DNA of 10,454 bases. Source: an uncultured Lachnospiraceae bacterium (GTDB lineage Bacteria > Bacillota > Clostridia > Lachnospirales > Lachnospiraceae). The stretch spans positions 1-10,454 of the forward strand of contig CAJUSS010000128.1 in the NCBI GenBank assembly GCA_910588895.1. Reading direction: 5' to 3'. Every line of letters starts with the position of its first letter. Position 1 is the stretch's first letter. Below, one piece after another: positions 1 through 5,915 of the stretch. The notes under the pieces are model-generated. The model saw only the letters and a list, made by a program, of their open reading frames with translations. It did no database searches and was not told the DNA's origin. Position numbers and translations under genes: made by a program.

Positions 1-134
1 ATGAAGCCACAGACTATTTTCAATATTTGGAAATGACTGATAACAGTAAACATTTCAAGCCAGTAAATGTCGAGTGTTTTTGCTTCATCCAGTGCTTCTC
101 CTTATCCCTATCATCTCCACCCCATCCTGTTTGA
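1..134 (+). CDS. Possible 3' end of a gene entering from the left (uncertain)
   Basis: Reading from base 3, a frame stays open for 43 codons and stops at TGA 132-134. It begins EATDYFQYLEMTDNSKHFKP and ends in a Cys/Phe/Ser-rich tail. The first ~70 bases are clearly more AT-rich than the rest of the window, so this could be the end of a gene with different base composition, or non-coding DNA that is open by chance. I do not recognise the peptide. The poor, low-complexity C-terminus argues against a conserved domain end. Without the upstream sequence the call cannot be settled. Confidence 0.2.
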   Translation, partial: EATDYFQYLEMTDNSKHFKPVNVECFCFIQCFSLSLSSPPHPV

Positions 135-172
135 GAGCTGCTCGGCCACCAGGCATTGCTGGAAAGCAAGGG

Positions 173-436
173 ATGCAAAGCCCGCTGTTCGCCGATCCAT
201 TTTATCCGGACCCGCCGGCTGAGGGATGGCTGGGGATGCTCTGGGATATGCTCGAGATGGGATGGCAGGCGAGCAGTGGCAAAAGAGCCGGGGGCAGAGG
301 GGCCGGGCGGTCAGCAGGCAAGAGGCTTGCAGGCATGCTGTCTGGCAGGGGTGCGCCCGGTCGTGCTGCGGAGCTTGGCAGGATCTGCGTCCGGCTATGG
401 AGGAGGCTTTGGAGATGGGAGAAAAAAAGACCGTGA
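173..436 (+). CDS. Putative small basic protein, 87 aa, overlapping the next gene
   Basis: This frame begins at ATG 173 and stops at TGA 434-436, so it overlaps the next gene by 22 bases. Its codons (CTG, GAG, GAT, GGC, CCG, TGG) resemble those of the confident genes downstream, better than the two other open frames here. The N-terminal part is acidic/aromatic (LFADPFYPDP, then WLGMLWDMLEMGW). The rest is rich in Gly, Ala and Arg, ending in a Trp/Arg cluster (RLWRRLWRWEKK). There is no good ribosome site in front of ATG 173: AAGGG abuts the start codon, and the start lies in a small GNRA-capped hairpin (153-176). I do not recognise a family. Overlap into the next gene is common in operons and is the main support; it may equally be upstream non-coding GC-rich DNA. 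Confidence 0.33.
   Translation: MQSPLFADPFYPDPPAEGWLGMLWDMLEMGWQASSGKRAGGRGAGRSAGKRLAGMLSGRGAPGRAAELGRICVRLWRRLWRWEKKRP
401..406 (+). promoter_or_regulatory. Ribosome binding site fixing the start of the CpaE-like gene
   Basis: AGGAGG lies 8 bases before ATG 415. The frame is open further upstream, with ATGs at 226, 262 and 397, but none of those has a comparable site. The start is therefore placed at 415, which also puts the conserved beta-strand and P-loop region at the very N-terminus, as usual for this family. Confidence 0.75.
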
Positions 437-1014
437 CCATAGGGGTCATGGGAGCAGGTCCAGGGTGCGGCGTCACCCATTTTACCCTGCTCTATGCCAA
501 TCATCTGGCAGCGATAGAGCGCAGGAGGACGGCTGTCCTGGAGTGGGGCAGGAGCCATGCCATAGGAAAGCTGTGCCGGGTCTGCACCGGAAGGGATCTG
601 GAGGGAGAAGGCACAGACAGCGGGCCGGTCCAGATCCTGGAGGTGGACTATCTCCCTCACAGCGGGGCGAGAGAGCTGGCCTGGTGCCAGAAAGAAGGCT
701 ACGATCATATCCTGCTGGATCTTGGGAGCCGGCAGACGGCAGATCAGACAGCTTTCCTGCAGTGTACAGAGAAGTACGTTCTGGGCGCGCTGAACGAGTG
801 GGAGCTGGAGGAGCTGCTGTCGTGGAAGGATTGGATGCTGAGCGGAAAAGGGCACTGGACCTTTCTGGCGGTCTTTGGGGGTGGGGAAGCGAGGAGGGAG
901 ATCAAAAGGAGGTTTGGCATCTCCTTCGGTCAGATCCCATATGCCCCCGATGTATTTACGATCGAGAGGGGGACCGCTGTATTTTTCAAGGGGCTCCAAA
1001 ACGGGAAGAGGTAA
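415..1014 (+). CDS. CpaE/MinD-like P-loop family protein with degenerate Walker A, 199 aa
   Basis: The N-terminus (TVTIGVMGAGPGCGVTH, residues 6-22) is laid out like the ParA/MinD/CpaE fold: a beta-strand, a glycine-rich loop, then a helix, followed by a second strand (RTAVLEW, 38-44). A Walker-B-like strand ends in aspartate (YDHILLDLG, 96-104, D102). Aligned to the ParA loop KGGVGKTT, the signature lysine is replaced by G15 and the Walker A lysine by V20, leaving only T21. Nucleotide hydrolysis is therefore doubtful. At 199 aa it is shorter than typical MinD/CpaE proteins (250 aa or more). CpaE-like proteins usually accompany Flp/Tad pilus genes, but no tadA, tadB/C, cpaB or flp gene is visible here. 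A role in localisation or as a regulatory pseudo-ATPase is inference. The fold assignment is moderately sure, the function unknown. Confidence 0.72.
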   Translation: MGEKKTVTIGVMGAGPGCGVTHFTLLYANHLAAIERRRTAVLEWGRSHAIGKLCRVCTGRDLEGEGTDSGPVQILEVDYLPHSGARELAWCQKEGYDHILLDLGSRQTADQTAFLQCTEKYVLGALNEWELEELLSWKDWMLSGKGHWTFLAVFGGGEARREIKRRFGISFGQIPYAPDVFTIERGTAVFFKGLQNGKR

Positions 1015-1056
1015 GGCGCAGGATCGCTTGATGAGCTTGTGGGTCTTGATGAGTCT

Positions 1057-1095
1057 CAAAGGAGAGTCGATATGTCACGATAGAAACCTCCTTTG
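1057..1095 (+). other. Inverted repeat enclosing a three-codon mini-ORF in the 1015-1180 spacer
   Basis: CAAAGGAG (1057-1064) and CTCCTTTG (1088-1095) are perfect 8-base inverted repeats with a 23-base loop. The left arm is a good Shine-Dalgarno sequence and stands 7 bases before ATG TCA CGA TAG (1072-1083), so the hairpin would hide the ribosome site of a Met-Ser-Arg mini-ORF. A second, weaker stem follows: CCCGCC 1106-1111 with GGCGGG 1129-1134. Neither has a T-run, so they are not intrinsic terminators. The structure is visible; any function is speculative. Confidence 0.3.
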
Positions 1096-1180
1096 CGCCC
1101 CCCTTCCCGCCAGGACCGTCCCTTTTGAGGCGGGCAAGGACCGAACATGTAAGGATGAGAAGAGCATAGGGAGAGATGTG

Positions 1181-1573
1181 ATGGGAGAGGACAGACGGAG
1201 AAAAAGGCTGCAGAAGGAGCAGTATGCGTATATGGACCAGTTAAAGAACTACAGAGAGCAGGGCGTGCCGGTCTTCATCGACGGCAAGGCGGTCTCCGGG
1301 GACCAGGACTGGTATAAGATCTTCCAGGTCCGGGAAGACGGGGCCGTCTACATGGCCGATTATGTCAATTCAGAAAAGGGAAAGCTGTCCGAGATCCACT
1401 TTGACTTAGTCTATCTGGATCCGGAAGCAAGACAAGCCTGGGAGAACCAGGAGCGTCTAAAAGAGACCGTGCGGAAAGCGCAGATGCGGCACTATAAGTC
1501 TTTGCTGCAGAGACTGCAAAAGGATCCAAAGCCAAGGGGCGGCAGAGAGGAGGACAGCGTCCAAGAGCCCTAG
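1181..1573 (+). CDS. Conserved-looking hypothetical protein, 130 aa
   Basis: The start is ATG 1181, with AGGGAG (1168-1173) 7 bases upstream; the in-frame open region further upstream has no supporting ribosome site. The protein is soluble, with no signal peptide or membrane segment. It has a charged N-terminal helix (RRRKRLQKEQYAYMDQLKNY), a compact middle of alternating strands and aromatics (VPVFIDGK, WYKIFQV, GAVYMADYV, SEIHFDLVYL; roughly residues 30-85), and a long basic C-terminal helix likely to form a coiled coil (about 88-115), ending in a low-complexity tail. I do not recognise a named family. It follows the CpaE-like gene after 166 bases and may share its transcript. Confidence is high that it is a gene and nil on function. 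Confidence 0.72.
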   Translation: MGEDRRRKRLQKEQYAYMDQLKNYREQGVPVFIDGKAVSGDQDWYKIFQVREDGAVYMADYVNSEKGKLSEIHFDLVYLDPEARQAWENQERLKETVRKAQMRHYKSLLQRLQKDPKPRGGREEDSVQEP

Positions 1574-1575
1574 GG

Positions 1576-1606
1576 CTTAGGCGCGCAGCGGATGCCGCGC
1601 CTTAAG
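1576..1606 (+). other. GC-rich hairpin just after the 130-aa gene
   Basis: GGCGCG (1580-1585) pairs with CGCGCC (1596-1601). The outer CTTA (1576-1579) can pair with TTAAG (1602-1606) with one bulged base. It begins 2 bases after the stop codon at 1571-1573, a normal place for a terminator, but the following bases are purine-rich (AGCAGGGC) with no T-run. It may be a weak, factor-dependent or mRNA-stabilising hairpin, not a classical intrinsic terminator. Confidence 0.35.
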
Positions 1607-1708
1607 AGCAGGGCAGGAAACAGAGAAAGGATAAGAGCGAGAGAAAGGAGAGGGGACATTTCAGCCTGTAAAGATCTAGAAACAGCACTTTCTCTCCACC
1701 GCCCTGCT
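1607..1708 (+). repeat. Nested inverted repeat with two competing left arms (spacer)
   Basis: The 1574-1767 spacer has no gene. AGCAGGGC (1607-1614) and GCCCTGCT (1701-1708) are perfect inverted repeats. Inside them AGAGAAAG (1622-1629) is complementary to CTTTCTCT (1688-1695). The same element recurs as a direct repeat at 1639-1647 (GAGAGAAAG), which matches CTTTCTCTC (1688-1696) over 9 bases. So two left arms compete for one right arm within an outer clamp. This could be a structured leader RNA or a DNA operator, or chance in purine-rich DNA. I do not recognise a known riboswitch class. Confidence 0.35.
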
Positions 1709-1767
1709 GTTTAAAGTTACCGGGAAGAAAAGTTTTAAGAAAAAGTAAAACTTTCCCCGCCGGTTCT

Positions 1768-3528
1768 ATGCTATACTATAATAGCTATGGCCGCGGGCGC
1801 ACGATCAGGCGCCGCCCGCCGATGCCAGGAGAGCAGAAAAAGTCTGGATGGAAGGACGTGCGAAATATGAAAAAGGTAGTCCCGCTGCTGTTGTTGGTCG
1901 GGATACTCCTCTGTGCCCTGATCGGAAAACTGGGCTACAAGGCGTATCTGAAATATGCTCCCACGAAGGAAGTGGTGGAGCTGGAGGAATTTTACGGTGT
2001 TTCCGGGAATGAGCTGGTCCTTTTCCTGGACGATGAAAGGCAGGAGGAGACGGGTATCTTTCAGAGCAGTCAGGTCTATCTGCCGGTGGCGTGGGTAGAT
2101 GCCCATCTGAACAAACGCTTTTACTGGGATGCGGGTGAGCAGCTCCTGGTATATGCTCTGCCGGAGGAGATCCTCTATATGGATGGGGATACCAGAGGGG
2201 ACAGCGGCGCTCCTGTGGTGACGGTCAGCGGCCAGGAGGCCTATGTATCAGCGGAGACCATCACGAAATATACGGATGTGCGGATCGTCCCCTTTGTGAA
2301 GGACGAGGTAAAGCGTGTGTTTGTGGATACCGGCTGGGAGGCAGATGAATGGAGGGTCCTCACCAAGGACACCCCGGTCCGGGAAAAGGGCGGGGTAAAG
2401 GGACGGATCGTCGTTCAGGAGACGGCAGGGGCTAAGGTGAAGGTCTTGAGCGCCTCTGACCGCTGGTCCATGGTGCGCACCGAGGACGGCCATGTGGGCT
2501 ATGTGGCCGGCCGCCGCCTGGGGGAGACTGAGAGCATGACCTATATCAGTACGTTCCAGGAGCCGGTATATACCAGTTTGTCCATGGATCAGAAGATCTG
2601 CCTGGCGTTCCATCAGGTCACCAGTCCGGAGGCGAACAAGACCATCCAAAAGCTCCTTCAGAACACGAAGGGAGTGAACGTGGTAGCGCCTACCTGGTTC
2701 GCCTTGACAGATAATGAAGGCGGTTACGCTTCCCTGGCGGATAAAGCTTATGTTGACGATCTTCACAGCCAGGGGATCCAGGTGTGGGCGCTCATTGATA
2801 ATTTCAGCCAGGATGTACAGACGGAGGTGCTCCTGTCTAAGACCTCCACCCGGAAGAAGCTGATCGACAGCCTGATGCAGGAGGTGGACACCTACGGCTT
2901 AGACGGGCTGAACCTGGACTTAGAGGGCCTGAAGGAGACCGCAGCCCCTCACTATATCCAGTTCATCCGGGAGCTTTCTGTTGCCTGCCGGAAAAAGCAG
3001 GTGGTCCTATCGATCGATGACTATGTCCCGGCCCCCTATAACGCGTTCTATGACCGGAAGGAGCAGGGGATCGTGGCGGACTATGTGATCATCATGGGCT
3101 ACGACGAGCATTATTCCGGCGGCGAGGCCGGCCCGGTGGCCTCCTATCCTTATGTAAAGGCCGGGATAGAAGGGACCTTGGAAGAGGTCCCCAAGGAAAA
3201 GGTGATCGACGCGGTCCCCTTCTATACCAGGGTCTGGAAGGAGGACCTGGACGGGAACACCAGCTCAGATGCACTGGGGATCTCGGATGCCAGGGCGTGG
3301 GTGAAGTCCAACAAGGTCTCTTTGAGCTGGCAGGAGGAGAATGGTCTCTTCTACGGACAGATCATGGATAAAAAGGAAGGCAAAAAGGAGATCTGGATGG
3401 AAGAGGAGCGATCCTTAGGGCTTAAGATGGATCTGATCCGTGAGATGGATCTGGCTGGTGTGGCCTGCTGGAAGCTGGGCTTTGAGCCGGCCGATATCTG
3501 GGATGTGGTAAAGGTGAACGCAGAATGA
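1768..3528 (+). CDS. Membrane-anchored glycoside hydrolase family 18 protein with SH3b domain
   Basis: This is a likely peptidoglycan or spore-wall glycosidase (N-acetylglucosaminidase type, as in YaaH/SleL/YdhD), held on the outer face of the membrane by an N-terminal anchor (residues 36-53). Next come a region resembling the copper-amine-oxidase N-terminal-like domain (about 80-188), a bacterial SH3 domain (about 195-252) and a GH18 barrel (about 276-582). The GH18 signature LDGLNLDLE (378-386) is complete, with E386 as proton donor. The MxYD motif (M443, Y445, D446) and the late tryptophan (W568) are also present. The start is uncertain. ATG 1768 gives 586 aa with an Arg-rich cytosolic head but no ribosome site; ATG 1867 gives 553 aa, has AAGGA 10 bases upstream and begins MKKVVPLLLL. 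It leads the block with the phosphoesterase and amidase genes, and its stop overlaps the next start (ATGA). The exact substrate is not shown by the sequence. Confidence 0.9.
   Translation: MLYYNSYGRGRTIRRRPPMPGEQKKSGWKDVRNMKKVVPLLLLVGILLCALIGKLGYKAYLKYAPTKEVVELEEFYGVSGNELVLFLDDERQEETGIFQSSQVYLPVAWVDAHLNKRFYWDAGEQLLVYALPEEILYMDGDTRGDSGAPVVTVSGQEAYVSAETITKYTDVRIVPFVKDEVKRVFVDTGWEADEWRVLTKDTPVREKGGVKGRIVVQETAGAKVKVLSASDRWSMVRTEDGHVGYVAGRRLGETESMTYISTFQEPVYTSLSMDQKICLAFHQVTSPEANKTIQKLLQNTKGVNVVAPTWFALTDNEGGYASLADKAYVDDLHSQGIQVWALIDNFSQDVQTEVLLSKTSTRKKLIDSLMQEVDTYGLDGLNLDLEGLKETAAPHYIQFIRELSVACRKKQVVLSIDDYVPAPYNAFYDRKEQGIVADYVIIMGYDEHYSGGEAGPVASYPYVKAGIEGTLEEVPKEKVIDAVPFYTRVWKEDLDGNTSSDALGISDARAWVKSNKVSLSWQEENGLFYGQIMDKKEGKKEIWMEEERSLGLKMDLIREMDLAGVACWKLGFEPADIWDVVKVNAE
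1769..1782 (+). promoter_or_regulatory. Candidate extended -10 promoter at the 5' end of the GH18 gene
   Basis: TGCTATACT (1769-1777) is an extended -10 motif and overlaps a perfect TATAAT (1777-1782). No good -35 sits 17 bases upstream (AACTTT/TCCCCG). If used, transcription would start near 1784-1789, downstream of ATG 1768, and translation would have to begin at ATG 1867. If ATG 1768 is the true start, these bases merely encode Leu-Tyr-Tyr-Asn. The two readings exclude each other. Confidence 0.35.
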
Positions 3529-5036
3529 CAGAGGGCAAAAGATATCCGGATGTCGGAGAGAGAAGGAAAGAGGGCGGGGGCATAAGGGCAAGAGGAATAC
3601 TGGCCTGTGCCTGCCTCCTCCTTGCCCTGGCTGTGGCGGGCTGCAGCTTAGAAGCGGCAAAGGAGGTCCCGTCTGAGACCTCGGCGGCCAGGGAGACCGG
3701 GGAAGGAACGGAGGCGGAGGGCTATAAGCCGACCGCGCCCGTGCCGACGCTCATAGAGCCCTTTCCGGACGCGGAGACCCAGGCGGTCATGGAGGTGGAG
3801 CCGGGCCTGAAGATCTTGATCGCCACAGATATCCATTATCTGGCCAGGGAACTCACGGATATGGGGAGCAGCTTTACCTACATGGTGGAGCACGGCGACG
3901 GCAAGGTGACCCACCACATCTGGGAGCTCACGGAAGCCTTTACCCAGGAGGTGATCCGGGAGCGGCCTGATCTTTTGATCATCAGCGGCGATATGAGCTT
4001 GAACGGGGAGCTGCTCAGCCATCAGGAGTTTGCCGGATATTTAGAGCGGATCGAGGAAAATGGTATCCCGGTGGCGGTCATCCCGGGGAACCATGATATC
4101 CATCATCCGGGCGCAGTCCGCTATCTGGGGGAGGAGCGCCTCCCGGTAGAGGGGACTGGGCCGGAGCAGTTCTATCAGATCTATCGGAGATTTGGCTATG
4201 ATGAGGCGGTCAGCCGAGATCCGGCATCCTTGAGCTATGTTTACCCGATCAGCGACAAGGTGTGGGGGCTCATGCTGGACAGCTGCCAGTATGAAGACGG
4301 GCAGAACCTGGTGGGCGGGATGCTGGATACGGAAACCTATGATTGGATCGAGGACCAGCTGGATAGGGCTACTGAGGCTGGAGTGATGCTCCTTCCGGTG
4401 AGCCATCATAACCTGCTGGACGAGAGCCAGATCTACGAGGAGGACTGCACGATCGAACACAGTGAGCGGCTGATCGAGCTTTTAGTGGGATGGGGTGCGC
4501 CGCTCTATCTCAGCGGCCATCTCCATGTGCAGCATTATATGAACAGCGACAAGAGCCTTGATGGGGAGACAGGCATCTATGAGGTCGTCACGAGCTCGTT
4601 GGCGACCCCGCCCTGTCAGTACGGGGTACTGTCCTTTCAGGATGATGGACAGTTCCATTATCATACCCAGATCCTGGATATGGATACTTGGTCCAGAGCG
4701 TCCGGCCTGACGGATATCGAGCTTTTGGGCTTTTCCGACTACAGGACGCCTTTTCTGGAGCATGTGTTCTATAACCAGGCACATGACCAGCTGGAGGAGA
4801 TGGACGAGCTGGACCTTACCGAGTGGGAGATAGACCGGATGTCCCAGGTATACGCAAAGGCAAACTGCTATTATTATTGGGGAAGGGCTGTGGAGATCGC
4901 TCCGCTCATCAAGGCCAGCGAGGAGTACGAGCTGTGGTCGGAGCTGGCGTCCGGCAGTCTCCAGGCCGATTATCTGGAATATATCCTGGAGGAGGCTGTG
5001 CAAGATCACAATGATCTGAGATGGGAACACGAATAG
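3525..5036 (+). CDS. Lipoprotein metallophosphoesterase with C-terminal extension, 503 aa
   Basis: This calcineurin-like phosphoesterase is probably exported and lipid-anchored. A basic N-terminus is followed by a hydrophobic stretch and lipobox LAVAGC, giving the acylated cysteine C40. A Thr/Glu/Pro-rich linker (41-90) leads to the catalytic domain. All metal-binding blocks are seen in order: DIH (D102, H104), GD (D156), GNHD (N189, H190), a histidine pair (H294, H295) and GHLH (H332, H334). The domain should therefore hold two metal ions and be active. Residues from about 385 to 503 form an acidic, aromatic helical extension (with NCYYYWGR) that I cannot assign. ATG 3525 overlaps the GH18 stop in an ATGA junction, with AAGGTG 8 bases upstream, pointing to translational coupling. 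The substrate is unknown; cell-wall phosphodiesters, nucleotides or phospholipid head groups are possible. Identity as a metallophosphoesterase is very sure. Confidence 0.93.
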   Translation: MTEGKRYPDVGERRKEGGGIRARGILACACLLLALAVAGCSLEAAKEVPSETSAARETGEGTEAEGYKPTAPVPTLIEPFPDAETQAVMEVEPGLKILIATDIHYLARELTDMGSSFTYMVEHGDGKVTHHIWELTEAFTQEVIRERPDLLIISGDMSLNGELLSHQEFAGYLERIEENGIPVAVIPGNHDIHHPGAVRYLGEERLPVEGTGPEQFYQIYRRFGYDEAVSRDPASLSYVYPISDKVWGLMLDSCQYEDGQNLVGGMLDTETYDWIEDQLDRATEAGVMLLPVSHHNLLDESQIYEEDCTIEHSERLIELLVGWGAPLYLSGHLHVQHYMNSDKSLDGETGIYEVVTSSLATPPCQYGVLSFQDDGQFHYHTQILDMDTWSRASGLTDIELLGFSDYRTPFLEHVFYNQAHDQLEEMDELDLTEWEIDRMSQVYAKANCYYYWGRAVEIAPLIKASEEYELWSELASGSLQADYLEYILEEAVQDHNDLRWEHE

Positions 5037-5085
5037 TGTTTAAGGATAGGGCATAAACTGAAGAGAAGAACCTTGGCGGTGGTTT

Positions 5086-5865
5086 ATGAAAGGCGTGTTC
5101 TGGAACTGTATATCCGGGGTCCTTCTTTTGGTCCTGGTATCAGCCGTTTCCCTCCACATGGAGCAGATGACAAAAGAGGCCGGAGCCGTGCCGGAGCCGG
5201 GGACCATCCTGCAGGAGCTTTACGGTTTTTTTGCGGATAGGGGCACCGTCTCTGGAAAGGCTGGCAGAGAGCAGGGAGCGAAGGCGGTAGTGGTGCTGGA
5301 TGCGGGCCATGGAGGCGCAGATCCCGGAAAGGTGGGGATAGACGGCCAGCTGGAAAAAGAGATCAATCTGTCGATCGTTAAGAGGCTGCAGGCTTACTTA
5401 GAGCAAAATGATGTGGAGGTGATCTTGACACGAAAAGGGGACGGGGGACTGTACGGGCCCTCTGACCGGAACAAAAAATCTGCAGATATGAAGAAACGGG
5501 TGGAGATCATCAATAAGGCAGAACCAGATGTGATGGTCAGTATCCATCAGAACAGCTACCATGAGCCGGATGTCTCGGGCGCACAGGTCTTTTATTTCCA
5601 GGACTCGGAGGAGGGAAAGCGGTTCGCCCAGATCATGCAGGCGCGTTTCGACTACTGTCTGGGTGAGGAGAACCGCAGACTGGCAAAGGCCAATGGAAGC
5701 TACTATCTCTTGTCCCACGCAAAACCGGTGTCGATCATCGTGGAAGCCGGATTTTTGTCCAATAAAGCGGAGGCGGCCCGTCTGGAGACAGAGGATTATC
5801 AAGATAAGATCGCCTGGACAGTGGCTATGGGTGTCCTGCAGTATCTGAACACACATGCAGAGTGA
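5086..5865 (+). CDS. cwlD: N-acetylmuramoyl-L-alanine amidase, CwlD-like (Amidase_3), 259 aa
   Basis: This zinc amidase cleaves the bond between N-acetylmuramate and L-alanine in peptidoglycan. An N-terminal hydrophobic segment (about 9-24) acts as a signal or anchor, so the catalytic part lies outside the membrane. The Amidase_3 blocks are complete: DAGHGGADPG (zinc ligand H75), the LEKEINL glutamate (E90), SIHQNS (H154) and VEAGFLSN (catalytic E220). The arrangement follows B. subtilis CwlD: a short insertion before the second block, then RVEIINKAEPD, GSYYLL and a YQDKIA tail. CwlD works with PdaA to make muramic-delta-lactam in spore cortex, which would imply a spore-former; other Amidase_3 roles remain possible. 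The gene begins 49 bases after the phosphoesterase. Its ribosome site is weak (GGCGGTGG close to ATG 5086), so translation may depend partly on upstream coupling. Family is certain; the CwlD sub-assignment is probable. Confidence 0.9.
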   Translation: MKGVFWNCISGVLLLVLVSAVSLHMEQMTKEAGAVPEPGTILQELYGFFADRGTVSGKAGREQGAKAVVVLDAGHGGADPGKVGIDGQLEKEINLSIVKRLQAYLEQNDVEVILTRKGDGGLYGPSDRNKKSADMKKRVEIINKAEPDVMVSIHQNSYHEPDVSGAQVFYFQDSEEGKRFAQIMQARFDYCLGEENRRLAKANGSYYLLSHAKPVSIIVEAGFLSNKAEAARLETEDYQDKIAWTVAMGVLQYLNTHAE

Positions 5866-5903
5866 GGCGGCTGGATGAAATGATAAAAGGAACGATAAAG
5901 AAC

Positions 5904-5911
5904 AGGAGGAG
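5904..5911 (+). promoter_or_regulatory. Ribosome binding site fixing the mtnN start
   Basis: AGGAGGAG ends 4 bases before ATG 5916. The frame is open back to ATG 5862, which overlaps the amidase stop, but that would add an 18-residue basic tail absent from the family. Starting at 5916 gives MLGIIGAMEQEV, the canonical N-terminus. Confidence 0.85.
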
Positions 5912-5915
5912 ACAT

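Noticed and set aside
156..1031. Long open frame in another phase over the CpaE-like gene, and similar long minus-strand frames (202-1059)
   Set aside because: They overlap a gene with clear fold motifs and a strong ribosome site, are rich in Arg/Gly/Pro/Ser, and have no ribosome site of their own. They are GC-rich shadow frames.
875..1180. N-terminal extension of the 130-aa protein to position 875
   Set aside because: It would overlap the CpaE-like gene by 140 bases in another phase, the extra residues look random, and AGGGAG sits correctly before ATG 1181.
1772..1782. Sporulation-type (sigma E or G) -10 at TATACTATAAT
   Set aside because: It resembles CATACT-type boxes only partly, and no matching -35 lies at the required distance. 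The attractive link to a spore-wall gene is not enough.
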